The translations under genes and the position numbers were made by a program. A model generated the notes under the pieces. That model did no database searches and had not been told where the DNA came from. It saw nothing but the letters and a program-made list of their open reading frames with translations. Below, piece by piece: positions 17,197-26,467 of a stretch of DNA of 58,738 bases (positions are counted from its first letter, which is position 1; every line of letters begins with the position of its first letter). This stretch comes from an uncultured Erysipelotrichaceae bacterium (lineage in GTDB: Bacteria > Bacillota_I > Bacilli_A > RFN20 > CAG-826). The stretch is from NCBI GenBank assembly GCA_902773005.1, contig CACYCS010000046.1, forward strand, positions 1 to 58,738, given 5' to 3'.

Positions 17197-19257
17197 ATGA
17201 AGAACAATCGTCTTGCCTTTGCCTTATTCCTTGCATTTCCCGTTCTTTTCGCCTGCGCCTCTTCTTCTTCAATCGAAGAAAGCAAAAGCGAAGAAATAGA
17301 AGAGAGGCTCGAGGAGAACGAGACGCGCGTCAAGGTCGAAAGCGGCAAAGCAAAAGTCTATTGGAATGCCTCGGGCTATGACGGATTCGAGGTCTATGGC
17401 TCCGAGAGCAAGTACGGGAACTATCGCTTAATCAGCGGAGACGTCCCAATTAAGGAAAGCCATTTCGTCACGCCGTCTTACCGCTATGGCTATTACAAAG
17501 TCCTCGGCGTAAAGGGCTCGGAAAAGATCGAATTTGGCGGCACGTCCTCCGTATTTGGCGATGAAACCCTCATCGTTTCTAGCGGCGATGACATGGCAAA
17601 AGTCCAAGCGGAAATCGAGGAACGCCACTCACACCTAGAAAGCTCTTGGGAGGGCCAATTCTCCTCCTCTAGGTTCGCAGCCTTATTCTACCCAGGCGCC
17701 TATCCCGATATCGAAATGAAGCTAGGCTACTATTCCTCCGCCCTTGGCCTTGGAGCCACGCCCTATGCAACCGAGCTAGGAAGCCTATATGTCTCGACTG
17801 AGATTCTAAGCAACAACAACTCGACCTGCACCTTCTGGCGCAACGCGATGAATCTATCCTTCCCCGAATCGACGCAATTCGCCGTTTCGCAAGCTACTTC
17901 TCTCCGCAGATGCCATTTCGCGAAGAATCTATACCTCTCCCATCCATCGGGATGGAGCTCAGGCGGATTCCTCGCCGATAGCGTCATCGAAGGGCGAATC
18001 GAATCGCGCACCCAGCAGCAATGGATGAGTCGAAACGACGAATTCGCCTCTTGGGTCGGAGCAAGCCATAACTATGTGTTTTCAGGATGCGCTGGCGGAG
18101 TTCCTTCTAGCGCATGGTCCGAGCGCACATCCCGCACTTCCGTGGAAGAGAAATGCGACAAAATCGCCGAGTCACCATTCCTATATGACGGGGAATCCGG
18201 GCTAAGCGTTTTCGTGCCCTCTATTCGCGAAAACGCGACAGGGGTTAGCTATTCTAGGGAAAACATGGGCCAAGGCAAGGTTATTTCCTTAGACGATTTC
18301 CATATCGCTTCCCCGCTTCGCGACAATGCGGCAACCCTCAACAAAGCCCTCGCCGATGGACGCCATATCCTATTTGCCCCAGGCATCTATAGCCTGGAGG
18401 CGCCGCTTCATATCACTAAGCCCAACACCATCGTGATGGGAATTGGATACGCCACCTTGCAGATTGCTAACGGAAGAGGCGGGGTCGAAATCGATGACGT
18501 CGATGGGGTTAGGCTATCGCAACTGCTCGTCGACGCGGGAGAAGGGTCGCATTTCATGGTCCGCGCAGGGTTAGAGAAAAGCGAGCTACGCCACGAGAAG
18601 AACCCCACTGTCCTAAGCGATTTGTTCTGCCGAATCGGCGGGAAAGAGAACGCCCATACCGAATGCGACGTATCCGTGATCATCAACTCAAACGACGTGA
18701 TCGGCGATAATTTCTGGCTATGGAGGGCCGACCACTCTAGAGGAGTCGCATGGGATGACGTAGATAACGGCAGGGACGGCATCAATTATGGAAATCCCGC
18801 CGCGAACGGTTTGCTCGTCGAAGGGGATCATGTAACTTGCTATGGCCTCATGGTCGAGCATTTCGAATCCTATCAAACCCTTTGGAAAGGGGAATATGGG
18901 AAAGTCGTGATGTATCAATGCGAAGTCCCATATAACGTCCCATCGCAGGATCATTGGAAAAGCGAATCGGGCGAGCGCGATGGGTGCGCAGCCTATAAGG
19001 TCGACCCATCGGTCAAAAACCATTATGGCCTTGGATTAGGCGTCTATTGGGTGCACTACTCCTATGATTTCCTCGAGAACGCTTTCGAGTGCCCCGATGC
19101 AGAAGGCGTGAAACTAGAGCACCTTGTCACCACCACTTTCTCCGGCAGCGGCAATGGCGGCATCCGCCACGTGGTAAATGGCTTCGGAGGCGCGGTCGGC
19201 GAAGGCGGGTCCTCTAGGTCGCTAGTCGAAATCTATCCTGCGCCTGCGCAAGAATAA
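17197..19257 (+). CDS. Lipoprotein with right-handed beta-helix, GH55-like
   Basis: 686 residues. Lipoprotein signal with lipobox LFAC (Cys20), a Glu-rich linker, a small fibronectin-like segment (about 45-110), then a long pectate-lyase-type parallel beta-helix. Several segments match a family related to GH55 beta-1,3-glucanases, often annotated as coagulation factor 5/8 type proteins: GWSSGGFLADSVIEG then TQQQWMSRND around residues 250-278, ILFAPGIYSLEAPLHITKPN, and ANGLLVEGDHVTCYGLMVEHFESYQTLWKGE. I infer a secreted glucan-acting enzyme, but the exact reaction is unproven and no catalytic acid can be assigned by eye. It precedes a GH5 gene by 67 nt, consistent with a shared polysaccharide target such as beta-glucan. 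Confidence 0.7.
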   Translation: MKNNRLAFALFLAFPVLFACASSSSIEESKSEEIEERLEENETRVKVESGKAKVYWNASGYDGFEVYGSESKYGNYRLISGDVPIKESHFVTPSYRYGYYKVLGVKGSEKIEFGGTSSVFGDETLIVSSGDDMAKVQAEIEERHSHLESSWEGQFSSSRFAALFYPGAYPDIEMKLGYYSSALGLGATPYATELGSLYVSTEILSNNNSTCTFWRNAMNLSFPESTQFAVSQATSLRRCHFAKNLYLSHPSGWSSGGFLADSVIEGRIESRTQQQWMSRNDEFASWVGASHNYVFSGCAGGVPSSAWSERTSRTSVEEKCDKIAESPFLYDGESGLSVFVPSIRENATGVSYSRENMGQGKVISLDDFHIASPLRDNAATLNKALADGRHILFAPGIYSLEAPLHITKPNTIVMGIGYATLQIANGRGGVEIDDVDGVRLSQLLVDAGEGSHFMVRAGLEKSELRHEKNPTVLSDLFCRIGGKENAHTECDVSVIINSNDVIGDNFWLWRADHSRGVAWDDVDNGRDGINYGNPAANGLLVEGDHVTCYGLMVEHFESYQTLWKGEYGKVVMYQCEVPYNVPSQDHWKSESGERDGCAAYKVDPSVKNHYGLGLGVYWVHYSYDFLENAFECPDAEGVKLEHLVTTTFSGSGNGGIRHVVNGFGGAVGEGGSSRSLVEIYPAPAQE

Positions 19258-19292
19258 GAAGGCTTTTTGAAAGGTTAGGCAAAAAAATCGGC

Positions 19293-19317
19293 TTTTCCTT
19301 TCAAGGAAAACTATATT
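19293..19317 (+). promoter_or_regulatory. Perfect inverted repeat overlapping a TATATT -10
   Basis: TTTTCCTT-TC-AAGGAAAA (19293-19310) is immediately followed by TATATT (19312-19317), then 7 nt to the ATG at 19325. The repeat fills the -35/-10 spacer, so a bound repressor would block the promoter. CCTTTCAA within it can alternatively pair with TTGAAAGG at 19267-19274. A -35 hexamer is not clear. Confidence 0.45.
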
Positions 19318-19324
19318 GGCCTCA

Positions 19325-20716
19325 ATGAAGAGGAATCGTTTTTCGGTATCGCTTTGCATCGCTTCTTTGGCGTTAGTGGGCTGTAGCTCCGCCTCCACCA
19401 CATCTATTAGCGATGCTTTGGACGCTTCTTCGGATGAGGCTTCTTCCTTCGTCTCGACGAGAAAAGGATACGTATCGGCCAAGGGGAATCTGCTTTATGA
19501 CGGCGATGGGAAGCCCCTATTGCTTCAGGGCACCAATATCGGAGGGCTCTTCTTCCAAGAAAGGTGGATGTCTTTGACCGATGGGGTAGATACCCTCACC
19601 ACCTTCAACACGCTGACCACCCGCTTCTCCAAGGAAGATGCTTGGGACCTATTCGACGAATATCAGGATAACTTCTTCACCACGGAGGACTTCGATAACC
19701 TGCAAAGGCTAGGCATCAATTGCATCCGCCTCCCCATCTCCTACATGGACGTCTACGATTGCGACTTCCAATTGCTCAAGAAAGACGATCCCACAGCCGA
19801 GGAAATCCTCTCCATGAAGATGTCGCTCCGCAAATCGCACCTTGAGAAGATCGATGGCCTCATCAACTCCGCCGAATCCCATGGGATGTATGTCGTATTG
19901 GACCTGCATGGGGCGTTCGGATCGCAAAACGGGAACGACCATTCCCTCGACGCTAGAAGCAGGGATTGGCTATGGAAGCAAGACGAGCTTGGAGATGCTT
20001 ACCGCGAACTCACCCTCGAAGTTTGGGAGCTGCTCGCGGAACGCTACAAGGACTACAAGAACATCGCGGGCTACGACATTCTGAACGAGCCGGCAGGCGA
20101 TAATGGCGATCCGGAAGGCATCACCTACGTCACCACGAAGATCCAATGGGATTACTTCAATAGACTCTACAAAGCGATCCGCAAAATCGATCCGAATCAC
20201 ATCGTGATCATGGAGTCCTGCTGGGGCGCCGAGAACATGCCTCGCCCTGAGGAATATGGCTGGCAGAACGTCGTCTACGAGTTCCACCACTACGAAAGCG
20301 AGTGGGGCGACGAATCGCAGCTCATCTCCTTCCAGAGGCGAATCGATAACATCGTTAGCGCGAACTTAAACATCCCCCTCTATATGGGCGAATTCTGCGT
20401 ACACGCCTCCTACGAAATCTGGAAAACCGTGATTGAGGAATTCCAAGCCAACGACATCTCCTGGACCAGCTGGACCTATAAGGTCAAGGGCGAAAGCGAA
20501 TGGGGTCTATACCTCATCCGCATCCAAAACGAGGAAGGCGAGAACCTGCCGATCTCCGAAACGCCCCATATCTCCAGGGGCAACGACTCCTTTGATGAAA
20601 TCCTCCGCAAATGGGGCAAAGCCCAGCGGGCGGGAGTCCACCAAAACGAAGCCCTCTGCTCCGTCTTCACCGAATGCCTCAAGACGCCTTACGCGCCTAA
20701 GACATCTTCCAACTAG
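19325..20716 (+). CDS. Glycoside hydrolase family 5 lipoprotein
   Basis: 463 residues from the ATG. Lipobox LVGC (Cys20), Ser/Ala linker, then a TIM-barrel GH5 domain from about residue 45. Recognisable pieces: LLLQGTNIGGLFFQERWM, CIRLPISYMDV, YVVLDLHGAFGSQNG, GYDILNEP with the acid/base Glu255, VYEFHHYESEW, and IPLYMGEFCV with the nucleophile Glu356. The GTNIGG.FFQE.WM opening recalls exo/endo-1,3-glucanase-like GH5 members, which would suit the GH55-like neighbour, but specificity is inferred. A TTG at 19316 with AAGGA 8 nt upstream is an alternative start adding MAS. I prefer the ATG because TATATT lies 7 nt upstream, a leaderless arrangement seen at other genes here. Confidence 0.9.
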   Translation: MKRNRFSVSLCIASLALVGCSSASTTSISDALDASSDEASSFVSTRKGYVSAKGNLLYDGDGKPLLLQGTNIGGLFFQERWMSLTDGVDTLTTFNTLTTRFSKEDAWDLFDEYQDNFFTTEDFDNLQRLGINCIRLPISYMDVYDCDFQLLKKDDPTAEEILSMKMSLRKSHLEKIDGLINSAESHGMYVVLDLHGAFGSQNGNDHSLDARSRDWLWKQDELGDAYRELTLEVWELLAERYKDYKNIAGYDILNEPAGDNGDPEGITYVTTKIQWDYFNRLYKAIRKIDPNHIVIMESCWGAENMPRPEEYGWQNVVYEFHHYESEWGDESQLISFQRRIDNIVSANLNIPLYMGEFCVHASYEIWKTVIEEFQANDISWTSWTYKVKGESEWGLYLIRIQNEEGENLPISETPHISRGNDSFDEILRKWGKAQRAGVHQNEALCSVFTECLKTPYAPKTSSN

Positions 20717-20780
20717 GGAATTGGCCGAATCGTAACGATCGGCATCCAAATAAATGCCAAAAGAAAGGAATGCAAAAAAA

Positions 20781-22712
20781 ATGAAAAAGACAAATCTAAT
20801 GGCAACCATTCTACTGTCCCTGTCGTCCATGGCCCTATTAGCGGCCTGCGGCGGAGGCAACGGAGGTGGGACTAGCACCCCCGCATCCCAATCCGAAGCG
20901 GTGACTTACTCCATCACCCTCGATGCCGCCGAAGGCATCACCGTCACCGGGCTTCCCGAGAAGGCCGCCGAGGGAGACCGCGTCTCCTTCACCGTCAGCG
21001 CAGCCGAAGGAAAAGTCGTCGACAAAGTAACCTTCAACGGCGAAGAAATCACTTCCACCACGAGCCGCTATCGCTTCACGATGCCCGCAGCCGCCGTCAC
21101 CGTCAAGATCACGGTCTCCGCGCTCTCTAGCATCACCGCCAACGCCTCCGGCGCAAGGACCGCTTTCTTCGTCGGCAATACCTTCGAATATGAAGGTCTC
21201 GTCGTGAACGCCGTCATCGGCGGCACAGAAAAGCCCATCGCCTCTGGCTACACCGTCTCTACCCCCGACATGACGACCGAGGGAAAGAAGACCGTCACCG
21301 TCACCTATTCCGGCCTAACCGCGACCTATGAGATCATGGTCGGCACCATCGCCGGCAACGATATCGACATCATCGATAAGGATGGCGTCCCCTATTTCGT
21401 TATCTCCGGAACCTACTCCGGCTATGCCGATGTCGCAGCCCTCACCGCAGCGGCGAAGGGCATGGTCAAAGTCGACCTTCAGAACAATGGCGCTTGGACC
21501 CGCTTCTGCACGAGCAGCGAGCTCACCTTCCTCGATAACGGCGAAGGCAAATTCAAAGTCGAGATCGACGTCAGCGAACTTCCTGGCAGCGCCGCCGGAA
21601 CTGGCTACATCCTCCACTTCGGCCTTCCTAACGGCAATGGCGGCACCGGAAGCTCTTCCGACATTGGCCAAGCCGGCGATATGAAGTTTGAAACCGATTC
21701 GGAGAACACCGGCAAAGAACTCGTCGTTGGCAACAGGAAGTACACCATCGCGACCAACGCCGGTTTAGATGGCCAATCCAACTTCTACGGCTGCCCGAGC
21801 CTCACCGTCGTCGATGAATCCGTCCCAACTGCGGCCATCAAGCAGGTTGTTGTCGAGGAAGGCGAAGGCAAGGTCAACGTCGTTCTCAAGGGCGAATTCA
21901 GCAACTTCGACTACACTCAAGATCCAGAACTTGACCACTTCTACCTCGATCTTGTCCAGCTTGGCGGAAGCTACACCAACATCGCTGATGAGGTTGTTTG
22001 GGAGTTCGTCGCCGAGGGAGAAGACAACACCAAGGGTACCTTCAGCGCGACGATCGACGTCACCGGAAAGATGGAGTCGAACTCCTATTACTTCTTCCAC
22101 TACATCTTCGGCGAAGGTGCGAAGACCCAGTCCACCGATGGCCATAACCTCGCTTGGAACAACAAGACCATGGAAACCATGAATCTGACCAATGCAAGCG
22201 GCTCCTATACCGTTGAGCAGATCAACAATGTTAGCGGATTCTCCTGGGCAAACGGCTTAGTCGGCATCCATTATCTCGGCGAAAACTACATCAATCTGGC
22301 CGATGTCGCGATCGCGAATGAAGAAGGCGCGGCCGTCGTCACGATCTCCGGTACCTATAATGGCATCGAGGACGCTGAGAAGTACTACGTCGACATGATG
22401 AGCTTCGACAATCAGGTCCCAGAGTTGGATGGCAAGATCTCGCTTTCGCTCGACAAGGAAGAAGGAGCAGTGAACGGCACCTTCGAGATCAAAGTCGACG
22501 TGACCGGGAAGCTCGCTGCCGAGGCGATCTACTACTTCCACTTCGGGGAAGTCGGATCTAGCGGCAACCGTCCTAACATCTACAAAACCGTTGCCGAAAC
22601 TTCTGTTGAAATCGCTGACGGAACCTATACTCTTGGCACCGCAAGCGGCTATACCGAGAATAGCGATACTTGGCGCAACGGCCTCGCGATCGTTACCTTC
22701 GTTGGGAAATAA
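20781..22712 (+). CDS. Adhesin-like lipoprotein: Ig-like domains plus three unknown beta-modules
   Basis: 643 residues with lipobox LAAC-GGG. An InlB-repeat-like domain (ITLDAAEGITVTGLP...TMPAAAVTVKITV) is followed by a bacterial Ig-like (Big_3-type) domain (SSITANASGARTAFFVGNTFEYEGLVV). Three tandem modules of roughly 150-165 residues follow, each with V.ISGTY/LKGEF, an aromatic-rich middle, G.F...IDVT and a YYFHFG-type strand, then a short ...YTL/YTV closing strand. I do not recognise this module; the same type appears in the 37397-40474 protein. Repetition, surface exposure and enzyme neighbours suggest carbohydrate binding (inference). The ATG at 20781 is preferred because it begins the signal peptide; AAGGA lies 11 nt upstream. 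It follows the GH5 gene by 64 nt and ends at a strong terminator. Confidence 0.8.
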   Translation: MKKTNLMATILLSLSSMALLAACGGGNGGGTSTPASQSEAVTYSITLDAAEGITVTGLPEKAAEGDRVSFTVSAAEGKVVDKVTFNGEEITSTTSRYRFTMPAAAVTVKITVSALSSITANASGARTAFFVGNTFEYEGLVVNAVIGGTEKPIASGYTVSTPDMTTEGKKTVTVTYSGLTATYEIMVGTIAGNDIDIIDKDGVPYFVISGTYSGYADVAALTAAAKGMVKVDLQNNGAWTRFCTSSELTFLDNGEGKFKVEIDVSELPGSAAGTGYILHFGLPNGNGGTGSSSDIGQAGDMKFETDSENTGKELVVGNRKYTIATNAGLDGQSNFYGCPSLTVVDESVPTAAIKQVVVEEGEGKVNVVLKGEFSNFDYTQDPELDHFYLDLVQLGGSYTNIADEVVWEFVAEGEDNTKGTFSATIDVTGKMESNSYYFFHYIFGEGAKTQSTDGHNLAWNNKTMETMNLTNASGSYTVEQINNVSGFSWANGLVGIHYLGENYINLADVAIANEEGAAVVTISGTYNGIEDAEKYYVDMMSFDNQVPELDGKISLSLDKEEGAVNGTFEIKVDVTGKLAAEAIYYFHFGEVGSSGNRPNIYKTVAETSVEIADGTYTLGTASGYTENSDTWRNGLAIVTFVGK

Positions 22713-22734
22713 TCTCTTCAATTCGCTTTCAGGG

Positions 22735-22763
22735 GGAGGAGCTTCGGCTCCTCCTTTTCGTTT
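22735..22763 (+). terminator. Terminator with TTCG tetraloop
   Basis: GGAGGAGC-TTCG-GCTCCTCC followed by TTTTCGTTT. It closes the beta-helix/GH5/adhesin-like unit. Confidence 0.93.
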
Positions 22764-22857
22764 GCAAAGGATATGAGCGAAAAGGCGAAGCTTGCGCCCG
22801 TAAAATGGCGAAGCGTTTTTTCCAGGCGTATCGTGACGGAAAGAAAGGACGAAGGAC

Positions 22858-23808
22858 ATGCCATACTTTTCTCGATTCACCAAAGCGATTATCCCGCTTG
22901 CTTCCCTTGCTTTGATTGCCTGCGGCGAAGGCGGAACGACTTCCGAGCCTCACCTCATCCACCAGTTCGGCGGGTGGCATAGGGAAGAAGACCGCCACTT
23001 CCGCATCTGCACCGTCTGTGGCGAAAAGGAAGAGGGAGCCCATCAAGGTGGGGTTTGCGAAGTATGCGCAGAGTTCAAAGCCCTTGGCCTAGGCTTCATC
23101 GAAGGCGGAGATGGCGCGCACGCCGATTTCGCGCAAGAGGCCAACGAATGGTTCCCGAAGATGGGAAAAGAGAATGGATTCCTTTACGATTTCTCCACCG
23201 ACTTCGGGATGCTGAACGAAGAGACGTTAGAGGATTATGACCTCGTCATGTTCCTCAATAACCTGCCCTATGTCGAAAGCCAAAGACACGCGTTTGAGGA
23301 ATATATGGAAAACGGCGGGGCGTGGATGGGATTTCACGTATGCGCCTTCACAACCGAGGCTAGTTCCTGGTCTTGGTATCACGAGAATTTCCTTGGCACC
23401 GGAAACTACCGGACAAACACCTGGAACCCAACAGCAGAAAGGCTCAAAGTCGAGACCCACGATCATCCCGCGACCAAATTCCTTGGCGACTCCATCATGT
23501 CGTCGCCTAACGAATGGTATGGCTGGGAGAATGATCTCCGCGAAAACGAGGACATTCAGATCCTGCTCTCCCTCGATGATTCGATGGAGGATTCGACTTT
23601 CCCAATCGGCGACCGCGTTGGCGAAATCTGGGACAGCGGATATTGGCCTGTCGCCTGGACGAACAAAAACTACAATATGATCTACATGAACATGGGGCAT
23701 AACCTCATGCCATACAACGACTTCGAGAAATATTCCCGCACCTTTTCCAGCGAAGAGGAAAACGAATTCATCATCGAGGGAATGTTCGGAATCGCCAATA
23801 GGCGTTGA
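22858..23808 (+). CDS. ThuA-like lipoprotein with zinc-ribbon-like segment
   Basis: 316 residues. Lipobox LIAC (Cys22), then a Cys4 segment C51-x2-C54 ... C67-x2-C70 that looks like a zinc ribbon, then a ThuA-type glutamine-amidotransferase-fold domain. The match is strong in GGAWMGFHVCAFT, WSWYHENFLGTGNYRTNTWNP, HDHPATKFLGD, NEWYGWENDLREN and IYMNMGHN. ThuA proteins are linked to trehalose or disaccharide catabolism, and related domains occur in exported sugar-acting proteins; the reaction here is unknown. An AAGGA-type site precedes the ATG by about 8 nt. It appears to be a single-gene unit. Confidence 0.85.
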   Translation: MPYFSRFTKAIIPLASLALIACGEGGTTSEPHLIHQFGGWHREEDRHFRICTVCGEKEEGAHQGGVCEVCAEFKALGLGFIEGGDGAHADFAQEANEWFPKMGKENGFLYDFSTDFGMLNEETLEDYDLVMFLNNLPYVESQRHAFEEYMENGGAWMGFHVCAFTTEASSWSWYHENFLGTGNYRTNTWNPTAERLKVETHDHPATKFLGDSIMSSPNEWYGWENDLRENEDIQILLSLDDSMEDSTFPIGDRVGEIWDSGYWPVAWTNKNYNMIYMNMGHNLMPYNDFEKYSRTFSSEEENEFIIEGMFGIANRR

Positions 23809-24130
23809 TTGAAACCAAGCCACTGCAAAAAAGCAGATTATTGTCTCGCTCTAATCATGTGCTAAAAAGGCAGTTAATGGTTTTTCTATCGAATAATGAC
23901 GCAAGGCTTTCATAAAGAATAGCCAATATTTTAGCGCGCGCATGAACCTGCATTTAATTCCACTCTCGCGATAACTTTTCCTTCACATAAAGGTTGCGTG
24001 GCAAAAAACAAAGCCTACGCCTGATTCGTTTCGCGGATTTCGAAAACGCCTTAGATTATCCGCGAAAGCCTCCATAAGTTTCCTCGCATTCCGTTGAGAC
24101 ATCGTTAAGAGGCGGAAGGGACTCCAAAAA
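23809..24130. other. Intergenic region before the CotH-like gene
   Basis: 322 bp without a gene. It holds a GGAAAAGTT-type element as an imperfect inverted repeat, AACTTTTCC (23973-23981) and AAAGGTTGCG (23989-23998). A CTGC-N6-GCAG hairpin near 23834 lacks a convincing T run, so I see no clear terminator for the ThuA-like gene. Confidence 0.4.
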
Positions 24131-26347
24131 ATGAAAAAGAGTGCATATTCCCCATTAATTCTTGCGGCAACCATGATCCTTGCTTCATGCACGGGCGCAA
24201 GTGGGTCGAGCCAAGCGATAAGCTCCGCGGATTCAAATCAAAGCGTTTCCCAAAGCGAAACCCCAGAACCCGAGCTTTCTTCCGAAGCGCCCGTAAAGGC
24301 TTCTTCCGAGGACATCGCTTCATCAGAACAAGCCCCTGTCGAAGTCTCATCCAAAGCCCCGATTGAAGATCATTCCCCTGAAACTCCAGAAGTTTCATCG
24401 GACAAGCCAATCAGTGAGGTTTCAATCCCTTCGGAGAACTCAGAAGAGCAAATTCCACCACACGTCCAAGCTCCTTTTGAATTTCCTTCCGTCCCATTTG
24501 AGAATCTCAAATCCGGTGCGGATTACTCCTTTGAACCCCAGATGCCTGAAACCCTTGCGACGATCGACATCGTCTCCGAGGATGGTCTAAACAACTTCGT
24601 GACCGAGCCGAACCGCCTCAACAAATGGGATTACACCAACTGCACGATCTCCGTTTCGGGATGCGACGATAAATATGCCTTGAGCGGAGTCACGGGCGGA
24701 GTCAAAGTCAGAGGCAACTACACCTCGAATTACAATAAGAAGCCCCTCCGCATCAAATTCGACAAAAAGCAAGGGATGCTAGGTTTAAATGGCGGCCAGA
24801 AGATGAAATCCTGGGTCCTTTTGGCAGACGTCAAAGACTCATCGATGCTTCGCAACGCCGCCGCATTCTACCTAGGGCATAAGATCCTTGGAAGCGACGG
24901 CTACTACTGCACTGATTTCCTGCCTGTCAAAGTCAACATCAACGGCACCTATTGGGGCGTTTACCTCCTTGTCGAACAGCAGCAGGTCGGCGCGGGACGC
25001 GTCGATATCAGCGAGCCAGAGGACGATTGGACCACCAACGACTTCGGCTACTTCGTCGAATACGATGGCTATTACACCGAGGAAGGGCCTGATGGTGACC
25101 CAACCTTCACGATCAATTATCTCAATAACGCAGCCCTGTCCGGCCCAAATGGCAGAAACGTCTACCCAGGGAACCGCGGCTATACCATCAAAAGCGACAT
25201 TCTCTGCGACTCCCAACGCCAGTTCGCGGCGACCTATTTGGAGAATGTCTACCGCGTCGCTTACTATGCAAGGAACGGCACCTGCTACAACATCTCTGCC
25301 GACGGGCTCTCCACCGTGGCCGCTCCAGCTGCATCCATCCAAAACCATTTGAACCGTTACATCGATCTCCAGTCGATGGTCGACACCTATATCCTGCAGG
25401 AGATCGCCTGCGACCCCGATATCGGTTGGAGTTCGTTCTATCTCGACTTCGACATGGGCGAGGGGGCTGATCATCGCCTGCGCTTCCAAGCCCCTTGGGA
25501 TTGGGATTCCGCTTTCGGAAACCGCGCAGGATATTGCGAGGACGCCAAAGGATATTACGCCTATGGCTCAAGCAACCCATGGCTCACCCTTCTCACCGGC
25601 CAGACCTTCTTCCAGAACATGGTCAAGGCCAAATGGGCGAAGCTCGTCGAGGAGAACGTCTTCCAAGGCCTCTTCGATGCGTTGCATTCCTATTCGAGCC
25701 TATATGAAGCGGATTATGCCGCGAACTTCCAAAAATGGAACCACATGGGTGGGAATTACGGCGAAACCGCTGGAGAGCTGCGCGCAGAAACCAAATCGGT
25801 CTATTCGCAAAATGACGCTAGACGCTTCCTTGAGGACTGGCTCGGCGACCGTCTCACCTACCTCTCTTCCGTCTATGGCGATGGGGCGGATCTCCATTGC
25901 GATAAAGCCCTAGTTGAAACCGCGCCAGAAGGAACGACCAAAACTCGCCTAGAAGCGGAAAGCGGAACGCTATATGGAGACGCGACCGTCAAAACCGATA
26001 ACACCTCTTCCGGCCACTCATACATTGGAAACATCGACGAAAAGACAAATGCAGGCGTTGTATGGACATATACCTCCGACGCAGCGATAAAGGGCTACGT
26101 CGCCTATGGCCTAGCCAAGCAAATCAATTCGCGCGATCCAAGCGAGATGTTCGACCTGAAGGTCAATGGAGAAACCATCATATTCCCCGAAAGGCGCAAC
26201 CCCGCCGCGACGAGCAGCAACCGCTACCACGAATGGGGCGAGATCTATATGGGCGAGATCGATCTCAATGAAGGCGAGAACACGATTGAAATCGCAAGTC
26301 GCGGATCCTCAACCAACTTTGACTATGTCGATCTCTATACATTCTGA
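24131..26347 (+). CDS. CotH kinase-like lipoprotein with C-terminal CBM6/35-like domain
   Basis: 738 residues. Lipobox LASC (Cys19), a Ser/Glu/Pro-rich linker of about 130 residues, then a CotH-type atypical kinase fold (about 150-560). Visible motifs: VKVRGNYTSNYNKKPLRIKF (near residue 191), SWVLLADVKDSSMLRNAAAFYL, VKVNINGTYWGVYLLVEQ, and APWDWDSAFGN with Asp457/Asp459, the presumed metal-binding acid. CotH of Bacillus phosphorylates spore coat proteins; exported homologues in gut Bacillota are common but uncharacterised. The last 140 residues (TRLEAESGTLYGDA ... NFDYVDLYTF) resemble a CBM6/CBM35 beta-sandwich. GGAAGGG precedes the ATG. It could phosphorylate a surface protein or glycan (inference). 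Confidence 0.87.
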   Translation: MKKSAYSPLILAATMILASCTGASGSSQAISSADSNQSVSQSETPEPELSSEAPVKASSEDIASSEQAPVEVSSKAPIEDHSPETPEVSSDKPISEVSIPSENSEEQIPPHVQAPFEFPSVPFENLKSGADYSFEPQMPETLATIDIVSEDGLNNFVTEPNRLNKWDYTNCTISVSGCDDKYALSGVTGGVKVRGNYTSNYNKKPLRIKFDKKQGMLGLNGGQKMKSWVLLADVKDSSMLRNAAAFYLGHKILGSDGYYCTDFLPVKVNINGTYWGVYLLVEQQQVGAGRVDISEPEDDWTTNDFGYFVEYDGYYTEEGPDGDPTFTINYLNNAALSGPNGRNVYPGNRGYTIKSDILCDSQRQFAATYLENVYRVAYYARNGTCYNISADGLSTVAAPAASIQNHLNRYIDLQSMVDTYILQEIACDPDIGWSSFYLDFDMGEGADHRLRFQAPWDWDSAFGNRAGYCEDAKGYYAYGSSNPWLTLLTGQTFFQNMVKAKWAKLVEENVFQGLFDALHSYSSLYEADYAANFQKWNHMGGNYGETAGELRAETKSVYSQNDARRFLEDWLGDRLTYLSSVYGDGADLHCDKALVETAPEGTTKTRLEAESGTLYGDATVKTDNTSSGHSYIGNIDEKTNAGVVWTYTSDAAIKGYVAYGLAKQINSRDPSEMFDLKVNGETIIFPERRNPAATSSNRYHEWGEIYMGEIDLNEGENTIEIASRGSSTNFDYVDLYTF

Positions 26348-26396
26348 TTTCAATGGACTATTGCCCCTTCCTCGCGGCAGGGTTTTCAATTCCAAC

Positions 26397-26420
26397 GAGT
26401 ACGTGTATTCAAATTCCATC
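26397..26420 (+). repeat. Copy of the interspersed ACGTGTAT intergenic element
   Basis: GAGTACGTGTATTCAAATTC between two convergent genes. It shares ACGTGTATTC-AATTC with the copy at 52271. Confidence 0.5.
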
Positions 26421-26446
26421 AAAAAGAGCGACATTTGCGTCGCCCT
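26421..26446 (-). terminator. Terminator of the GH88/GH105-like unit
   Basis: Minus-strand stem AGGGCGAC/GTCGCTCT (one G-T pair), loop GCAAAT, then TTTTT. It lies 22 nt past the stop at 26468. Confidence 0.8.
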
Positions 26447-26467
26447 TAGTATGGATTCTAAGTGGAA

